Below are positions 1 to 7,808 of a stretch of 64,000 nucleotides of DNA, piece after piece. Source of the stretch: an uncultured bacterium (GTDB lineage: Bacteria > Planctomycetota > Phycisphaerae > Phycisphaerales > SM1A02). Location: NCBI GenBank assembly GCA_903891095.1, contig CAITDI010000035.1, forward strand, positions 31,167 to 95,166. The letters run 5' to 3'. Position 1 is the first letter of the stretch. Each line of letters begins with the position of its first letter. The notes beneath the pieces are model-generated. The model made no database searches, had not been told where the DNA came from, and saw nothing but the letters and a program-made list of their open reading frames with translations. Made by a program: the position numbers and the translations under genes.

Positions 1-2199
1 GATGTTGTTGCCGTTGCAGTCGAGGATCGCGTTGAGGACCTCGCAGCCGTCGTCGAGGCCGTTGTTGTTGCAGTCGGTGGGCAGCGAGTCGTACGCGAGC
101 ACGATCTCGCAGAAACCCTCGGCGCACTGCGTTCCCGACACGCCCGCCGTCGCGTCGAGATGCACGGAGAGCGTGCCGTCGGCCGCGATGAGCTGGTTGA
201 ACAGCTTCGACGGGATCGCGAGCGTCGCGACGTCGGGCGTGGCCGGGCAATCGCCCGCGCCGCCGCTGAAGATCGTCGCGAACGGCACGCCGTCGAGGCG
301 CACCGCGATGAACTCGCTCTGGTAGTTGAGGTCGGAGCGCACGCGGATGCGCAGCACAGGCGCCTCGAACGCGGGCGACAGCGCGGTGAAGGCGTACTGC
401 CGCGGCATGTTGTTGCCGATGGCGCCGAGATTTCCCGAGGTGCGCGCGACGACCGTGTCGGAGCAAAGACGCACGAGCGTGCGTGAGCCCGATGCGGAAA
501 TCGACGTGACGCCGCTGAGTCCTGGCGGAATCTCGCACTGCCCTGCTTCATCGGCGCCCCAGCATTCGACGGTGCCGTCGACCTTGAGCGCGACCGAGTG
601 GCGGTCGCCCGCGGCGACCGAGCTCACGCCGACGAGGCCCGCGGGCACGGCGCATTGACCAGAGTCGTTCGAGCCCCAGGCGCGGACGGTTCCGTTCGCG
701 AGCAGCGCGAGCGTGTGCGAAGCGCCCGCGGCGATCGACGACGCAGCGGGAAGTCCGCTCGGCACCGCGCACTGGCCCGACGAATCGTCGCCCCAGCAGG
801 CGATGCCGCCCGACCACTTGAGCGCCACGGTGTGCGCGCGTCCGGCCGCGATGGTCGCGACGCCGACGAGCCCAGGAGGCACCGTGCACTGCCCGGCGAG
901 GTTGTCGCCCCAGCAGCGGATCGTGCCGTCGGTCTTGAGAGCGACAGTGTGCCCGCGGCCTGCGGCGACAAACCTCACGCCACCGAGGCCTGCGGGCACA
1001 TTGCATTGTCCAAGGTCGTTGAGTCCCCAGCACTGCACCGTGCCGTCGGCAAGGCGCGCGACGCTGTGCATCGAGCCGGCCGCGATCGACATGACCGTGC
1101 CGAGCCCGGCGGGCGGATTGCACTGCCCCGCGCCATCGGAGCCCCAGCACTCGAGCGAGCCGTCGGGCAGCAGCGCCACCGTATGGCTCTGGCCAGCGGC
1201 GGTCGACATCGCAACGCCGAGGGAGGGCGAGACCGAGCACTCGCCGAAATCGTTGAGTCCCCAGCAGACGGTCGAGCCGTCGGACTTGAGCGCGATCGTG
1301 TGGAAGTACCCCGCCGCGACGCTGCCGACCGCGACCAGCCCATCGGGCGTGCTCGACTGGCCGACTTCGTTGCTGCCCCAGGTCGCGACCGTGCCGTTGA
1401 CGAGGCGCGCGACCGAGTGCGAGACGCCTGCGCCGATCGCGGTGACCGGGCCGAGATTCTTGGGAATGCTGCACTGCCCGAGGCTGTTGAGGCCCCACGC
1501 GACGACCTTGCCGTCGGACTTGAGCGCGAGCGAGTGATAGAAGCCCGCGCTGACCGCGATCACGCCGCCGAGACCCTTCGGCGGGCTGCACTGGCTGAAG
1601 GTGTTGTCGCCCCAGCAACGGATCGTGCCGTCGGTGCGGAGACCGATCGTGTGCGCGTAGCCCGCGGCGACTGCGTTGGCGAGGCCGAGTTCGGGCGGAA
1701 CATCGCATTGGCCGAAGTTGTTGCGGCCCCAGCAGACGACTTCGCCCGTGGTGCGGATCGCGGCGTTGTGGCCGTTTCCTGCGGCGATCGCCAGCACGGG
1801 ACCGAGTCCCGCGGGGACGCTGCATTGACCATCGCGATTGTCGCCCCAGCAGAGCACGAGGCCCGCGCCGTTCACGGCGACGGAGTGCGACGCGCCCGCC
1901 GCGACCATCGTCGCGAGCTCAAGCGAAGGCGGAACATTGCACTGACCGAGATCGTTGAGGCCCCAGCAGGCGACCTTGCCGTTCGACTTGAGGACGACGG
2001 TGTGCGCGGCGCCAGCCGACACGGCGGCGATGCTGCCGAGGTCGTCGATGTTCGAGAATCCGGTGATGCCCCAGCCCACGATGCTCTGCGCATGTGCGGC
2101 TTCCGCCGCGCACATCGCGAGAATCAGGCAAAGGCCGCGGGCAGCAGCCTTCGTTTGCACCTCGAGCAGGCACGTAGCCATCCAGCTCGACTTGACCAT
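1..2199 (-). CDS. Secreted RCC1-repeat (regulator of chromosome condensation-like) protein, 3' end cut by window edge
   Basis: The minus-strand frame is open from an ATG at 2199 to the left edge, 733 codons without a stop. Residues 1-36 look like a signal peptide ending in AEAAHAQS. After that come about 14 repeats of roughly 40 residues with the pattern AAG-x-x-HTVAL-x-DGTV-x-CWG-x-N-x-x-GQC-x-VP-x-GL, typical of RCC1/alpha-tubulin-suppressor beta-propellers, so two seven-bladed propellers are possible. A beta-rich segment follows. Near the edge the protein reads DCNNNGLDDGCEVLNAILDC, the calcium-binding thrombospondin type 3-like tail common on exported planctomycete proteins. GGAG lies 7 nt before the chosen ATG; a second in-frame ATG is at 2181. 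The ligand is unknown. The role as an exported scaffold or surface protein is inferred from the domains only. Confidence 0.85.
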   Translation of the reverse strand, partial: MVKSSWMATCLLEVQTKAAARGLCLILAMCAAEAAHAQSIVGWGITGFSNIDDLGSIAAVSAGAAHTVVLKSNGKVACWGLNDLGQCNVPPSLELATMVAAGASHSVAVNGAGLVLCWGDNRDGQCSVPAGLGPVLAIAAGNGHNAAIRTTGEVVCWGRNNFGQCDVPPELGLANAVAAGYAHTIGLRTDGTIRCWGDNTFSQCSPPKGLGGVIAVSAGFYHSLALKSDGKVVAWGLNSLGQCSIPKNLGPVTAIGAGVSHSVARLVNGTVATWGSNEVGQSSTPDGLVAVGSVAAGYFHTIALKSDGSTVCWGLNDFGECSVSPSLGVAMSTAAGQSHTVALLPDGSLECWGSDGAGQCNPPAGLGTVMSIAAGSMHSVARLADGTVQCWGLNDLGQCNVPAGLGGVRFVAAGRGHTVALKTDGTIRCWGDNLAGQCTVPPGLVGVATIAAGRAHTVALKWSGGIACWGDDSSGQCAVPSGLPAASSIAAGASHTLALLANGTVRAWGSNDSGQCAVPAGLVGVSSVAAGDRHSVALKVDGTVECWGADEAGQCEIPPGLSGVTSISASGSRTLVRLCSDTVVARTSGNLGAIGNNMPRQYAFTALSPAFEAPVLRIRVRSDLNYQSEFIAVRLDGVPFATIFSGGAGDCPATPDVATLAIPSKLFNQLIAADGTLSVHLDATAGVSGTQCAEGFCEIVLAYDSLPTDCNNNGLDDGCEVLNAILDCNGNNI

Positions 2200-2343
2200 G
2201 TTTTGCTCCACCACATGCACGCGCGCAGCGAGGGACGACTCCCATCAATGCGGCATGCTGCCGATGCATCTTGTCACCAAAGCGGGTGAGGACAAACGAA
2301 CTTGCAAAGTCACGCCCGTTCTCGGACGGCAAATCTTTCCCAA

Positions 2344-2494
2344 CTCGGTGCACGGCACGTGCCGTGCAGTGCCTGGCACTGCATGGCACGTGCCGTGCAC
2401 CGAGTCGGAGACATATTGAGACGAGACGGGTGCCTGGCACGTGCCTGGCACTCCCTGGCACTGCGCGGCACGTGCCGTGCACCGGTTGGATTGG
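2344..2494. repeat. Palindrome-rich island (GTGCCTGGCAC family), nested inverted repeats
   Basis: Two perfect 20-bp inverted arms lie at 2344-2363 and 2385-2404. Between them is a second inverted repeat (2365-2373 / 2375-2383, 9 bp, 1-nt centre). The left arm lies within a 20-bp perfect palindrome (2349-2368) centred on GGCACGTGCC. The remainder to 2494 repeats TGCCTGGCAC and GGCACGTGCC several more times. It occupies the gap between the RCC1 gene and the end of fabF, on the 3' side of the fabF transcript. There is no clear T-run for an intrinsic terminator. A related island lies at 5187-5392. Confidence 0.9.
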
Positions 2495-3844
2495 TCAGGC
2501 GAAGCGCTTGACGACCAGCGTGTCGTTCTGTCCGCCGAAGCCGAACGAGTTCGAGAGGCATATGTCGACCTTCGCCGCGCGCGCCTTGTTGGGCACGTAG
2601 TCGAGGTCGAGCGCGGGATCGGGCGTGCCGTAGTTGATCGTCGGCGGAAGCATGCCGTCCCGTATCGCCAGCACGCACGTGATGAACTCGACCGCGCCAG
2701 CCGCCGCGATGAGGTGGCCCATCATGCTCTTGATGGAGCTCATCGGGATGTCCTTGGCGTTGTCGCCGAAGACGCGCTTCACGCCGCGGGTCTCGATGGA
2801 GTCGTTCTCCTTCGTGCCCGTGCCGTGCGCGCTGATGTAGTCGATCGCGGCGCGACCGTCGGCGCGGCGCGCCGCAGGATCAATGCCCGCCTGCGCGAGC
2901 GCGACGCCCATCGAGGCCGCGCCACCGCGGCCCTCGGGGTGGATGTCGGTGATGCGGAACGCATCGGCGCTCGAGCCGTAGCCCGCGACCTCGGCGAGCG
3001 GCGTGGCGCCGCGCGCGAGCGCGTGCTCGAGGCTCTCGATCACGATCATGCCCGAGCCTTCGCCCATGACGAAGCCGTCGCGCGTCGCATCGAACGGACG
3101 CGACGCCTTGGTCGGATCGCCCTTCGATGTCGAGAGCGCGGTGAGCCGGTTGAAGCCGGTCACGCCGAGCACATGGATCATGGTGTGCGTGCCGCCCGAG
3201 ATCATCACGTCGGCGTCGCCGCGCTGGATCAGGCTGAATGCCTCGCCAATCGCCTGCGTGCTGGCGGCGCACGCAGTGAGGCAGTTGAGCGCGGGGCCGC
3301 GGATGCCGAACTCGCGCGCGAGATGCGCGAGCGGCATGTTGGGCTCCTGCTCGACCTCGCACATCTTCTCGAGGACCTTGTGCGCGGTGTCGGCCCACGC
3401 GACGCCGTCGACCTTCTTCTGCTCGGCGTTCCAGCCGGCGAGGTTCGACGCGGCGTACTGATCGAAATCGAGCACGCCTTCGCCTGCGCCGAGGTAGAGG
3501 CCGACGCGCTTCTTGTTGAGGCCGGCGAAATCGCTGAGGCCCGACTGCTTCCACGCCTGGCACGCGGCGCCGAGCGCGAACTGCGAGTTGAGTCCCGCGC
3601 TGGCGTGGACCTTGGCGTCCTTCACGAAGCGCGCGATGGTGTAGTCGCGGACTTCAGCAGAGAAATTCGTGGGGAACGTGCGCGCGTCGAAGCGCGTGGT
3701 CGGGCCCATGCCGCTCTCGCTGTTGAGGAGTCGGCGCCAGACGCTGTCGATGTCGTGGCCGAGCGGAGTGATCCAGCCCATGCCGGTGACGACGACGCGC
3801 TTCTGGCCGTGCTTGTTGGTGGTCGAGGTCGTCGAGTTCGTCAT
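2495..3844 (-). CDS. fabF: Beta-ketoacyl-ACP synthase II (KAS II)
   Basis: This 449-residue thiolase-fold condensing enzyme elongates acyl-ACP with malonyl-ACP in type II fatty-acid (or polyketide-like) synthesis. It opens with the usual RVVVTGMGWITPLG strand after a short polar N-terminus. The complete catalytic triad is visible: Cys192 (NCLTACAAS), His340 (ISAHGTGT) and His377 (KSMMGHLIAAAG). The start ATG at 3844 overlaps the stop of the upstream ketosynthase-like gene by 4 nt (ATGA), so the two are translationally coupled and probably made in equal amounts, as in ketosynthase/chain-length-factor pairs. No acyl-carrier protein, ketoreductase or dehydratase is nearby, so whether it serves housekeeping lipid synthesis or a special acyl chain cannot be told from context. 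Confidence 0.95.
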   Translation of the reverse strand: MTNSTTSTTNKHGQKRVVVTGMGWITPLGHDIDSVWRRLLNSESGMGPTTRFDARTFPTNFSAEVRDYTIARFVKDAKVHASAGLNSQFALGAACQAWKQSGLSDFAGLNKKRVGLYLGAGEGVLDFDQYAASNLAGWNAEQKKVDGVAWADTAHKVLEKMCEVEQEPNMPLAHLAREFGIRGPALNCLTACAASTQAIGEAFSLIQRGDADVMISGGTHTMIHVLGVTGFNRLTALSTSKGDPTKASRPFDATRDGFVMGEGSGMIVIESLEHALARGATPLAEVAGYGSSADAFRITDIHPEGRGGAASMGVALAQAGIDPAARRADGRAAIDYISAHGTGTKENDSIETRGVKRVFGDNAKDIPMSSIKSMMGHLIAAAGAVEFITCVLAIRDGMLPPTINYGTPDPALDLDYVPNKARAAKVDICLSNSFGFGGQNDTLVVKRFA

Positions 3845-5169
3845 GAGTTGGCCCGGGAGATCACTGCGGCGCTGTTCTGACCACCGAGGCTCGGCGTGCA
3901 GACGAGGATGTTGCGGAGTGCGCGCGACTCGCTCGGCGCGGCGGCGGCGGCGAGGCTGCCCGTGCCCGCGCTGTTGAGGCGCGCGGGAAGGCGCTGTTCG
4001 GTGAGGCACTTGGTCGCGACGGCGACGGCGATCGTGCCGAAGCCCGCGACGGTCGCGCCGATCGACGGCGCGAGGGTGATGATCGGCTTCGCGCCGATCG
4101 AGGCGCCGAACACGCGCTCGAGCGCCTTGGCTTCGAGCGAATCAAGCGCGGGAACGCCGCAGCCGTACGGGATGATCGCGTCGATGTCGGCGGGCTTGAA
4201 GTTCGCGTCGCGGAGCGCGGCTTCGATCGCGTCGGCGAGCGATTCGCCGGTCGCATCGGGCACGAGGCCGACGGTGTCGTCGCACCAGCTCTGCGAGGCG
4301 CCGGTGCCGGCGAGCACGGCGTGGATGCGGGCGCCGCGGGCCTTCGCGGTGTCTTCGGCCTCGAGGACGAGGATTCCGCCGCCTTCACCGACGAGCGCGC
4401 CGGGCGAGGTCGGGTCGAAGGGCTTGACCTTGCGGGTCGCGTCTTCGTCGACGGTGCACTTGGCGAGGCGGCCGGCGAGTTCCTGGCGGAGGTACGCCAT
4501 CGGATTGAGCTTGCTGTCGGCGCCGCCCGAGAGGCAGGCGTCGGCCGCGCCGCGCTCGATCACGCGCTGGCTTTCGGCGAGCGAGAGGCCGCTCGAGGCC
4601 TCGTTGCAGGTGATCGTGTTCGACGGGCCCTGGCAGTCGTGGATGATCGTGACGTGGCACGCCAGCATGTTGGGCAGGTACTTGAGGAGCCACAGCGGCG
4701 TGAGCTCCTGCATGCCCTGCTGTCCCCAATGCGCGGGATCGAACTTGCCCGCGGCGTCGCGCGAGGTGGCGAGGGCGGCGGTGAGTTCGTCGAGGTCGGC
4801 GGCGATGAGGCCGGCGCCGATGTGGCAGCCGAAGCGGTCGGGCGCGATCGTCGGCGGGTTGTCGGGATCGGTGCCGCGGGTGCGAAGGCCAGCGTCGGCG
4901 ACCGCGGTGACGGCGCCGCCGACGGCGATCTCGATGTCGCGGGCCATGACCTTGGTCGCCTTGCGGTAGCTCTTGGGGACGAGGTCCTTGACGTCGTAGC
5001 TGTCGGGGAGCTCGCCGCCCGATGCGGAAGCGAAGCCACGGGCGTCGAACGCGCGGATGGGCGCGAGCGCGGAGCGTCCCTCGCAGAGGGCGGTCCAGAG
5101 GGGTTCGATCCCGAGGCCATGGGCGGAGACGGGCCCGAGGCCGGTGATGACGACGCGACGACGTGACAT
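3841..5169 (-). CDS. Non-catalytic beta-ketoacyl synthase-like protein (chain-length-factor type)
   Basis: This 442-residue protein has the full ketosynthase fold (RRVVITGLGPVSAHG at the start, LVGEGGGILVLE in the middle), but every catalytic residue is replaced when it is aligned with its partner. The Cys position in GPSNTITCNEASSG is Glu190. The first His position in IIPYGCGV is Tyr335. The second His, in APSIGATVAG, is Ala372. The frame is intact and it is coupled by ATGA to a normal KAS II, which argues against a pseudogene. By analogy with KS-beta/chain-length factors it probably forms a heterodimer with the downstream enzyme and shapes the product pocket; this is inference. The start ATG at 5169 follows a TATACT box (5179-5184) by 9 nt, so it probably heads the operon with a very short leader. 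Confidence 0.88.
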   Translation of the reverse strand: MSRRRVVITGLGPVSAHGLGIEPLWTALCEGRSALAPIRAFDARGFASASGGELPDSYDVKDLVPKSYRKATKVMARDIEIAVGGAVTAVADAGLRTRGTDPDNPPTIAPDRFGCHIGAGLIAADLDELTAALATSRDAAGKFDPAHWGQQGMQELTPLWLLKYLPNMLACHVTIIHDCQGPSNTITCNEASSGLSLAESQRVIERGAADACLSGGADSKLNPMAYLRQELAGRLAKCTVDEDATRKVKPFDPTSPGALVGEGGGILVLEAEDTAKARGARIHAVLAGTGASQSWCDDTVGLVPDATGESLADAIEAALRDANFKPADIDAIIPYGCGVPALDSLEAKALERVFGASIGAKPIITLAPSIGATVAGFGTIAVAVATKCLTEQRLPARLNSAGTGSLAAAAAPSESRALRNILVCTPSLGGQNSAAVISRANS

Positions 5170-5178
5170 AGGGCGGGG

Positions 5179-5184
5179 AGTATA
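5179..5184 (-). promoter_or_regulatory. -10 box of the ketosynthase operon (TATACT)
   Basis: TATACT ends 9 nt upstream of the ATG at 5169, which would leave a leader of only about 2-3 nt. The palindromic repeat beginning at 5187 overlaps the expected spacer and -35 region, so protein binding to that repeat could control the operon (inference). Confidence 0.6.
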
Positions 5185-5186
5185 TC

Positions 5187-5392
5187 GGTGCCTGGCACCA
5201 ACCTGGCACCGACCACAGACCAACCACGCACCAACCTGGAGTTCACGGCACTTGCCTGTCACCGAGCCGCAGCCGCGGGCGCGGCGAAATGACGCCGAAA
5301 GCGCGCGGACTTGCTCGGTGCCAGGCAGGTGCCGCGCGGGCCGAGCACGTGCATGGTTGGTGCCAGGATGGTGCCAGGTTGGTGCCAGGCAC
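5187..5392. repeat. Second GTGCCTGGCAC-family island with 23-bp inverted arms
   Basis: The element at 5187-5210 recurs in inverted orientation at 5370-5392 (23 of 24 positions). Extra partial copies (GGTTGGTGCCAGG) lie at about 5354-5380, and half sites occur elsewhere in the gap. The island fills the space between the ketosynthase operon and the 3' end of the DAHP synthase gene. It is the same family as the island at 2344-2494, so the two-gene ketosynthase unit is bracketed by these repeats. Confidence 0.85.
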
Positions 5393-5401
5393 GGTCGGGG
5401 G

Positions 5402-6775
5402 TCAGCGCGGGGCGGCGCGGCGGGCGATCAGCATCGCCAGCTCCAGCGCCTGCTCGTAGTTCAGCCGCGGATCGACCTGCGAGCGGTACGCCCGCGACAG
5501 GTCGTCCTCGGAGATCCCGCGCGCGCCGCCGATGCACTCGGTCACGTTCTCGCCGGTGAGCTCGATGTGCACGCCCGCCAGCACCGTGCCCTCGGCGCGA
5601 TGGATCTCGAACGCCTGCTCGCACTCGGCCAGGATGTGCCCGAACTTGCGCGTCTTGACGCTCTTGCCCGCCCACTCGCCCGCGGTCGGGACGACGGTCT
5701 CGGTGTTTCCGTGCATCGGATCGCAGACCCACACCACGTGGAGCCCCGCGTCACGCACCGCACGCAGCAGCGGCGGAAACGCGCGACCGATCTGATGCGC
5801 GCCAAAGCGCGAGATGAGCACCACACGGCCGGCCTCGTTGTCGGGCGAGAGCGTGCGCACGGTGTCGAGCAGCGTGTCGACGGTGGTGTCGGGCCCGACC
5901 TTCACGCCGACGGGATTGCGGATTCCACGGCAGAACTCGACATGCGCGCCACCCGAAGCGTTCGTGCGCATGCCGATCCACGGCAGGTGCGTCGAGAGGT
6001 TGAACCAGCCCTCGCGACGCGGAACCTGGCGCGTCAGCGCGCTTTCGTACGCAAGCACGAGCAACTCATGGCTCGTGAAGAAGTCGACGCGCTGCATCTG
6101 CGCGAGCGTGCCGCCGGCGAGCGACTCCATGAAACGCAGCGATTCACCGATGGAATCGACCATCTTCTGGTACTCGGCGGCGAGCGGCGAGTGCTTGACG
6201 AAGTCGAGGTCCCAGTTCTCCGGGTGATGCAGGTCGGCAAATCCGCCGTCGACGAGCGAGCGCACGAAGTTGAGCGTGAGCGCACTGCGCTCGTAGCCGC
6301 GCAGCAGCAACTGCGGGTCGGGCGTGCGCGACGCATGCGTGAATTCAGGGCGGTTCACGTTGTCGCCGCGGAAACTCGGGAGCTCGACGCCGTCGCGCAC
6401 CTCGGTCATCGCGCTGCGCGGCTTGGCGTATTGACCCGCGAAACGCCCGATGCGCGTGATCCGCTTGCGCGTTCCCTGCACAAGCACGAGGCTCATCTGC
6501 AGGAGGATCTTGAGCTTCGACGCGATGGCCGCGGAGCTGCAATCGGCGAAACTCTCCGCGCAATCGCCGCCCCAGAGGATGAAGCGCTCGCCGCGCGCGG
6601 CTTCGGCCAACTGCGCCTTGAGCGCCTCGATCTCGTAGCTCGTCACCAGCGGCGGCAGCGCGCCGATCTCAGCGAGCATGCGATCGAGCGCCGCGGCATC
6701 CGGATAGACCGGCTGCTGCGTCGTCGGAAACGACTTCCACGATTGCGGTGACCACGATGTCGCAGGCGAAGGCAT
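5402..6775 (-). CDS. Class II 3-deoxy-7-phosphoheptulonate (DAHP) synthase
   Basis: This enzyme condenses phosphoenolpyruvate with erythrose 4-phosphate, the first step of the shikimate pathway to chorismate. The 457-residue protein is the plant/mycobacterial class II type. It opens with SWSPQSWKSFPTTQQPVYPD and then shows ERFILWGGDCAESF (metal-binding Cys), GRFAGQYAKPRS, FTSHELLVLAYESALTR, GMRTNASGGAHVEFCRGI, NPVGVKVGP, VVWVCDPMHGNTE and GGVHIELTGENVTECIGG. Length is normal for the class. It is monocistronic: palindromic islands lie downstream and tRNA-Leu upstream. The ATG at 6775 is preceded at 8 nt by TACGCT, with no Shine-Dalgarno sequence, consistent with a near-leaderless message. Its chorismate product is the substrate of menF elsewhere in the window, but the two are not linked. 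Confidence 0.97.
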   Translation of the reverse strand: MPSPATSWSPQSWKSFPTTQQPVYPDAAALDRMLAEIGALPPLVTSYEIEALKAQLAEAARGERFILWGGDCAESFADCSSAAIASKLKILLQMSLVLVQGTRKRITRIGRFAGQYAKPRSAMTEVRDGVELPSFRGDNVNRPEFTHASRTPDPQLLLRGYERSALTLNFVRSLVDGGFADLHHPENWDLDFVKHSPLAAEYQKMVDSIGESLRFMESLAGGTLAQMQRVDFFTSHELLVLAYESALTRQVPRREGWFNLSTHLPWIGMRTNASGGAHVEFCRGIRNPVGVKVGPDTTVDTLLDTVRTLSPDNEAGRVVLISRFGAHQIGRAFPPLLRAVRDAGLHVVWVCDPMHGNTETVVPTAGEWAGKSVKTRKFGHILAECEQAFEIHRAEGTVLAGVHIELTGENVTECIGGARGISEDDLSRAYRSQVDPRLNYEQALELAMLIARRAAPR

Positions 6776-6783
6776 GGACGGGA

Positions 6784-6789
6784 AGCGTA
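6784..6789 (-). promoter_or_regulatory. -10 box for the DAHP synthase gene (TACGCT)
   Basis: TACGCT lies 8 nt before the ATG at 6775, part of the window-wide TAnnnT-near-start pattern. No convincing -35 hexamer is visible. Confidence 0.5.
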
Positions 6790-6836
6790 GTGCCTCACGC
6801 GCAACACGGGGCTGCGGCGGTCCGCACCAGCCCGTG

Positions 6837-6972
6837 CAACCACCCCCACCGCCATCCCCGCCAGAGGGAGCAGCCGCAGCTGCGACCGCTCAAGACTCCG
6901 AAGCAGCCGCCGCTACAACCACCCCCACCGCCATCCCCACCAAAGGAAGCAGCCGCAGCTGCGACCGCTCAA
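6837..6972. repeat. 57-bp direct repeat beside tRNA-Leu
   Basis: Positions 6837-6893 and 6916-6972 are copies of one 57-bp unit, CAACCACCCCCACCGCCATC... through CAGCCGCAGCTGCGACCGC, with only a few differences in the middle. The second copy ends 8 nt before the 3' end of the tRNA gene. There is no coding sequence. It could be an old duplication or an integration scar at the tRNA end, but no integrase or att-core identity with the tRNA is visible. Confidence 0.85.
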
Positions 6973-6980
6973 ATCACGTA

Positions 6981-7064
6981 TGCGGGCGACAGGACTTGAA
7001 CCTGCACGGGTTTTACCCCACGGGAACCTAAATCCCGTGCGTCTGCCAATTCCGCCACGCCCGC
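6981..7064 (-). tRNA. tRNA-Leu (anticodon UAG)
   Basis: The minus strand folds as a type II tRNA. The acceptor stem GCGGGCG/CGCCCGC pairs over 7 bp with discriminator A at 6981. The D-arm contains AATTGGCAGA. The anticodon stem CGGGA/TCCCG encloses TTTAGGT, giving anticodon UAG (reads CUN leucine codons). A long variable arm (TGGGGTAAAACCC) follows, then the T-arm with GGTTCAAGTCC. The 3' CCA is not encoded. Intact and complete. Confidence 0.97.
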
Positions 7065-7074
7065 GGAGGGCGAG

Positions 7075-7080
7075 ATTGTA
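7075..7080 (-). promoter_or_regulatory. -10 box of the tRNA-Leu gene (TACAAT)
   Basis: TACAAT sits 10 nt upstream of the mature tRNA 5' end at 7064. No TTGACA-like -35 is seen at a 16-18 nt spacing. Confidence 0.6.
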
Positions 7081-7160
7081 CGGATTCCCGCCCTTGAGCC
7101 GATCCAACCCGACCGCAGTGTCCGGCTCCCCCTTCCGAACCCGCGGATCAGGCTCGCCCG

Positions 7161-7775
7161 ATGAAGAAATTCACCCACTTCGCCTCGAACGCCGTGCCTC
7201 TCCTCGCGAGGATCCTGCTGTTTCTGGCGTTCCTGCCGACGGGCTGGCATCACGCGATGGATTCGCAGGTGTTTGCAGGGGCGCAGGCCGTTCGCCTCCG
7301 CGAACTCGGCGTGTCGTCGACGCTCACCGACGGCTCCGGCCGCACGCTCGTGCACCTCGAACCCGCGCAGGCGACCAACGCCGGCGGCGATTTCCAAGCG
7401 CGATCGCTCCATCAGCTCACGCTCGCCTTCGACGCCAAGGGCATGCCCAAGCCGTACATCGCGGCCTGGATCGTGGCCGTGTTCGAACTGATCGGCGCGG
7501 GACTGCTTCTCATCGGGCTCTTTAGCCGCGTGTGGGCGAGCGGAATCGCGTTCTGGGCGATCGGACTGTTCGGCATGGAGGTCTTCCGCACCGCCGACTG
7601 GGGTGCGCTTTGGACGACGAACATCCCCGATCGCGCGGCGATGATCAGCCTCATCACGATGGCCACGCTTGCGCTTTGGATCGCCTTCGCCGGCGCAGGG
7701 GAATTCAGCCTGGATGCGCTGATTTTCCGCCGTGGCGGCGGTGGTGGCGGCGGCGGCGGCGACGACGGCGAATGA
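7161..7775 (+). CDS. DoxX-family membrane protein
   Basis: This 204-residue inner-membrane protein has four predicted hydrophobic segments at about residues 8-30, 98-122, 125-145 and 155-175. The pattern LLARILLFLAFLPTGWHH near the start and an ELIGAGLLLIGLFSRVWA helix fit the DoxX/SURF4-like superfamily, whose members are often linked to respiratory or redox functions. A longer soluble loop (about residues 40-95) separates helix 1 from helix 2. The tail after the last helix is a run of nine glycines (7731-7765, GGC/GGT repeats), which is slippage-prone. The gene is 33 nt upstream of the CBS protein and probably co-transcribed. The function is not identifiable further. Confidence 0.8.
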   Translation: MKKFTHFASNAVPLLARILLFLAFLPTGWHHAMDSQVFAGAQAVRLRELGVSSTLTDGSGRTLVHLEPAQATNAGGDFQARSLHQLTLAFDAKGMPKPYIAAWIVAVFELIGAGLLLIGLFSRVWASGIAFWAIGLFGMEVFRTADWGALWTTNIPDRAAMISLITMATLALWIAFAGAGEFSLDALIFRRGGGGGGGGGDDGE

Positions 7776-7808
7776 TCGGCTGACCCGACGAGCCGCGAGC
7801 ACGCGCCG

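Noticed and set aside
598..2289. Long plus-strand open frame opposite the RCC1 gene
   Set aside because: It is a GC-rich shadow of the repeat-bearing minus-strand gene; its translation is Arg/Ala/Asp-rich with no domain.
3841..5169. Second ketosynthase as a decaying pseudogene
   Set aside because: Intact frame, full length, own promoter and ATGA coupling to fabF; loss of catalytic residues fits a non-catalytic partner.
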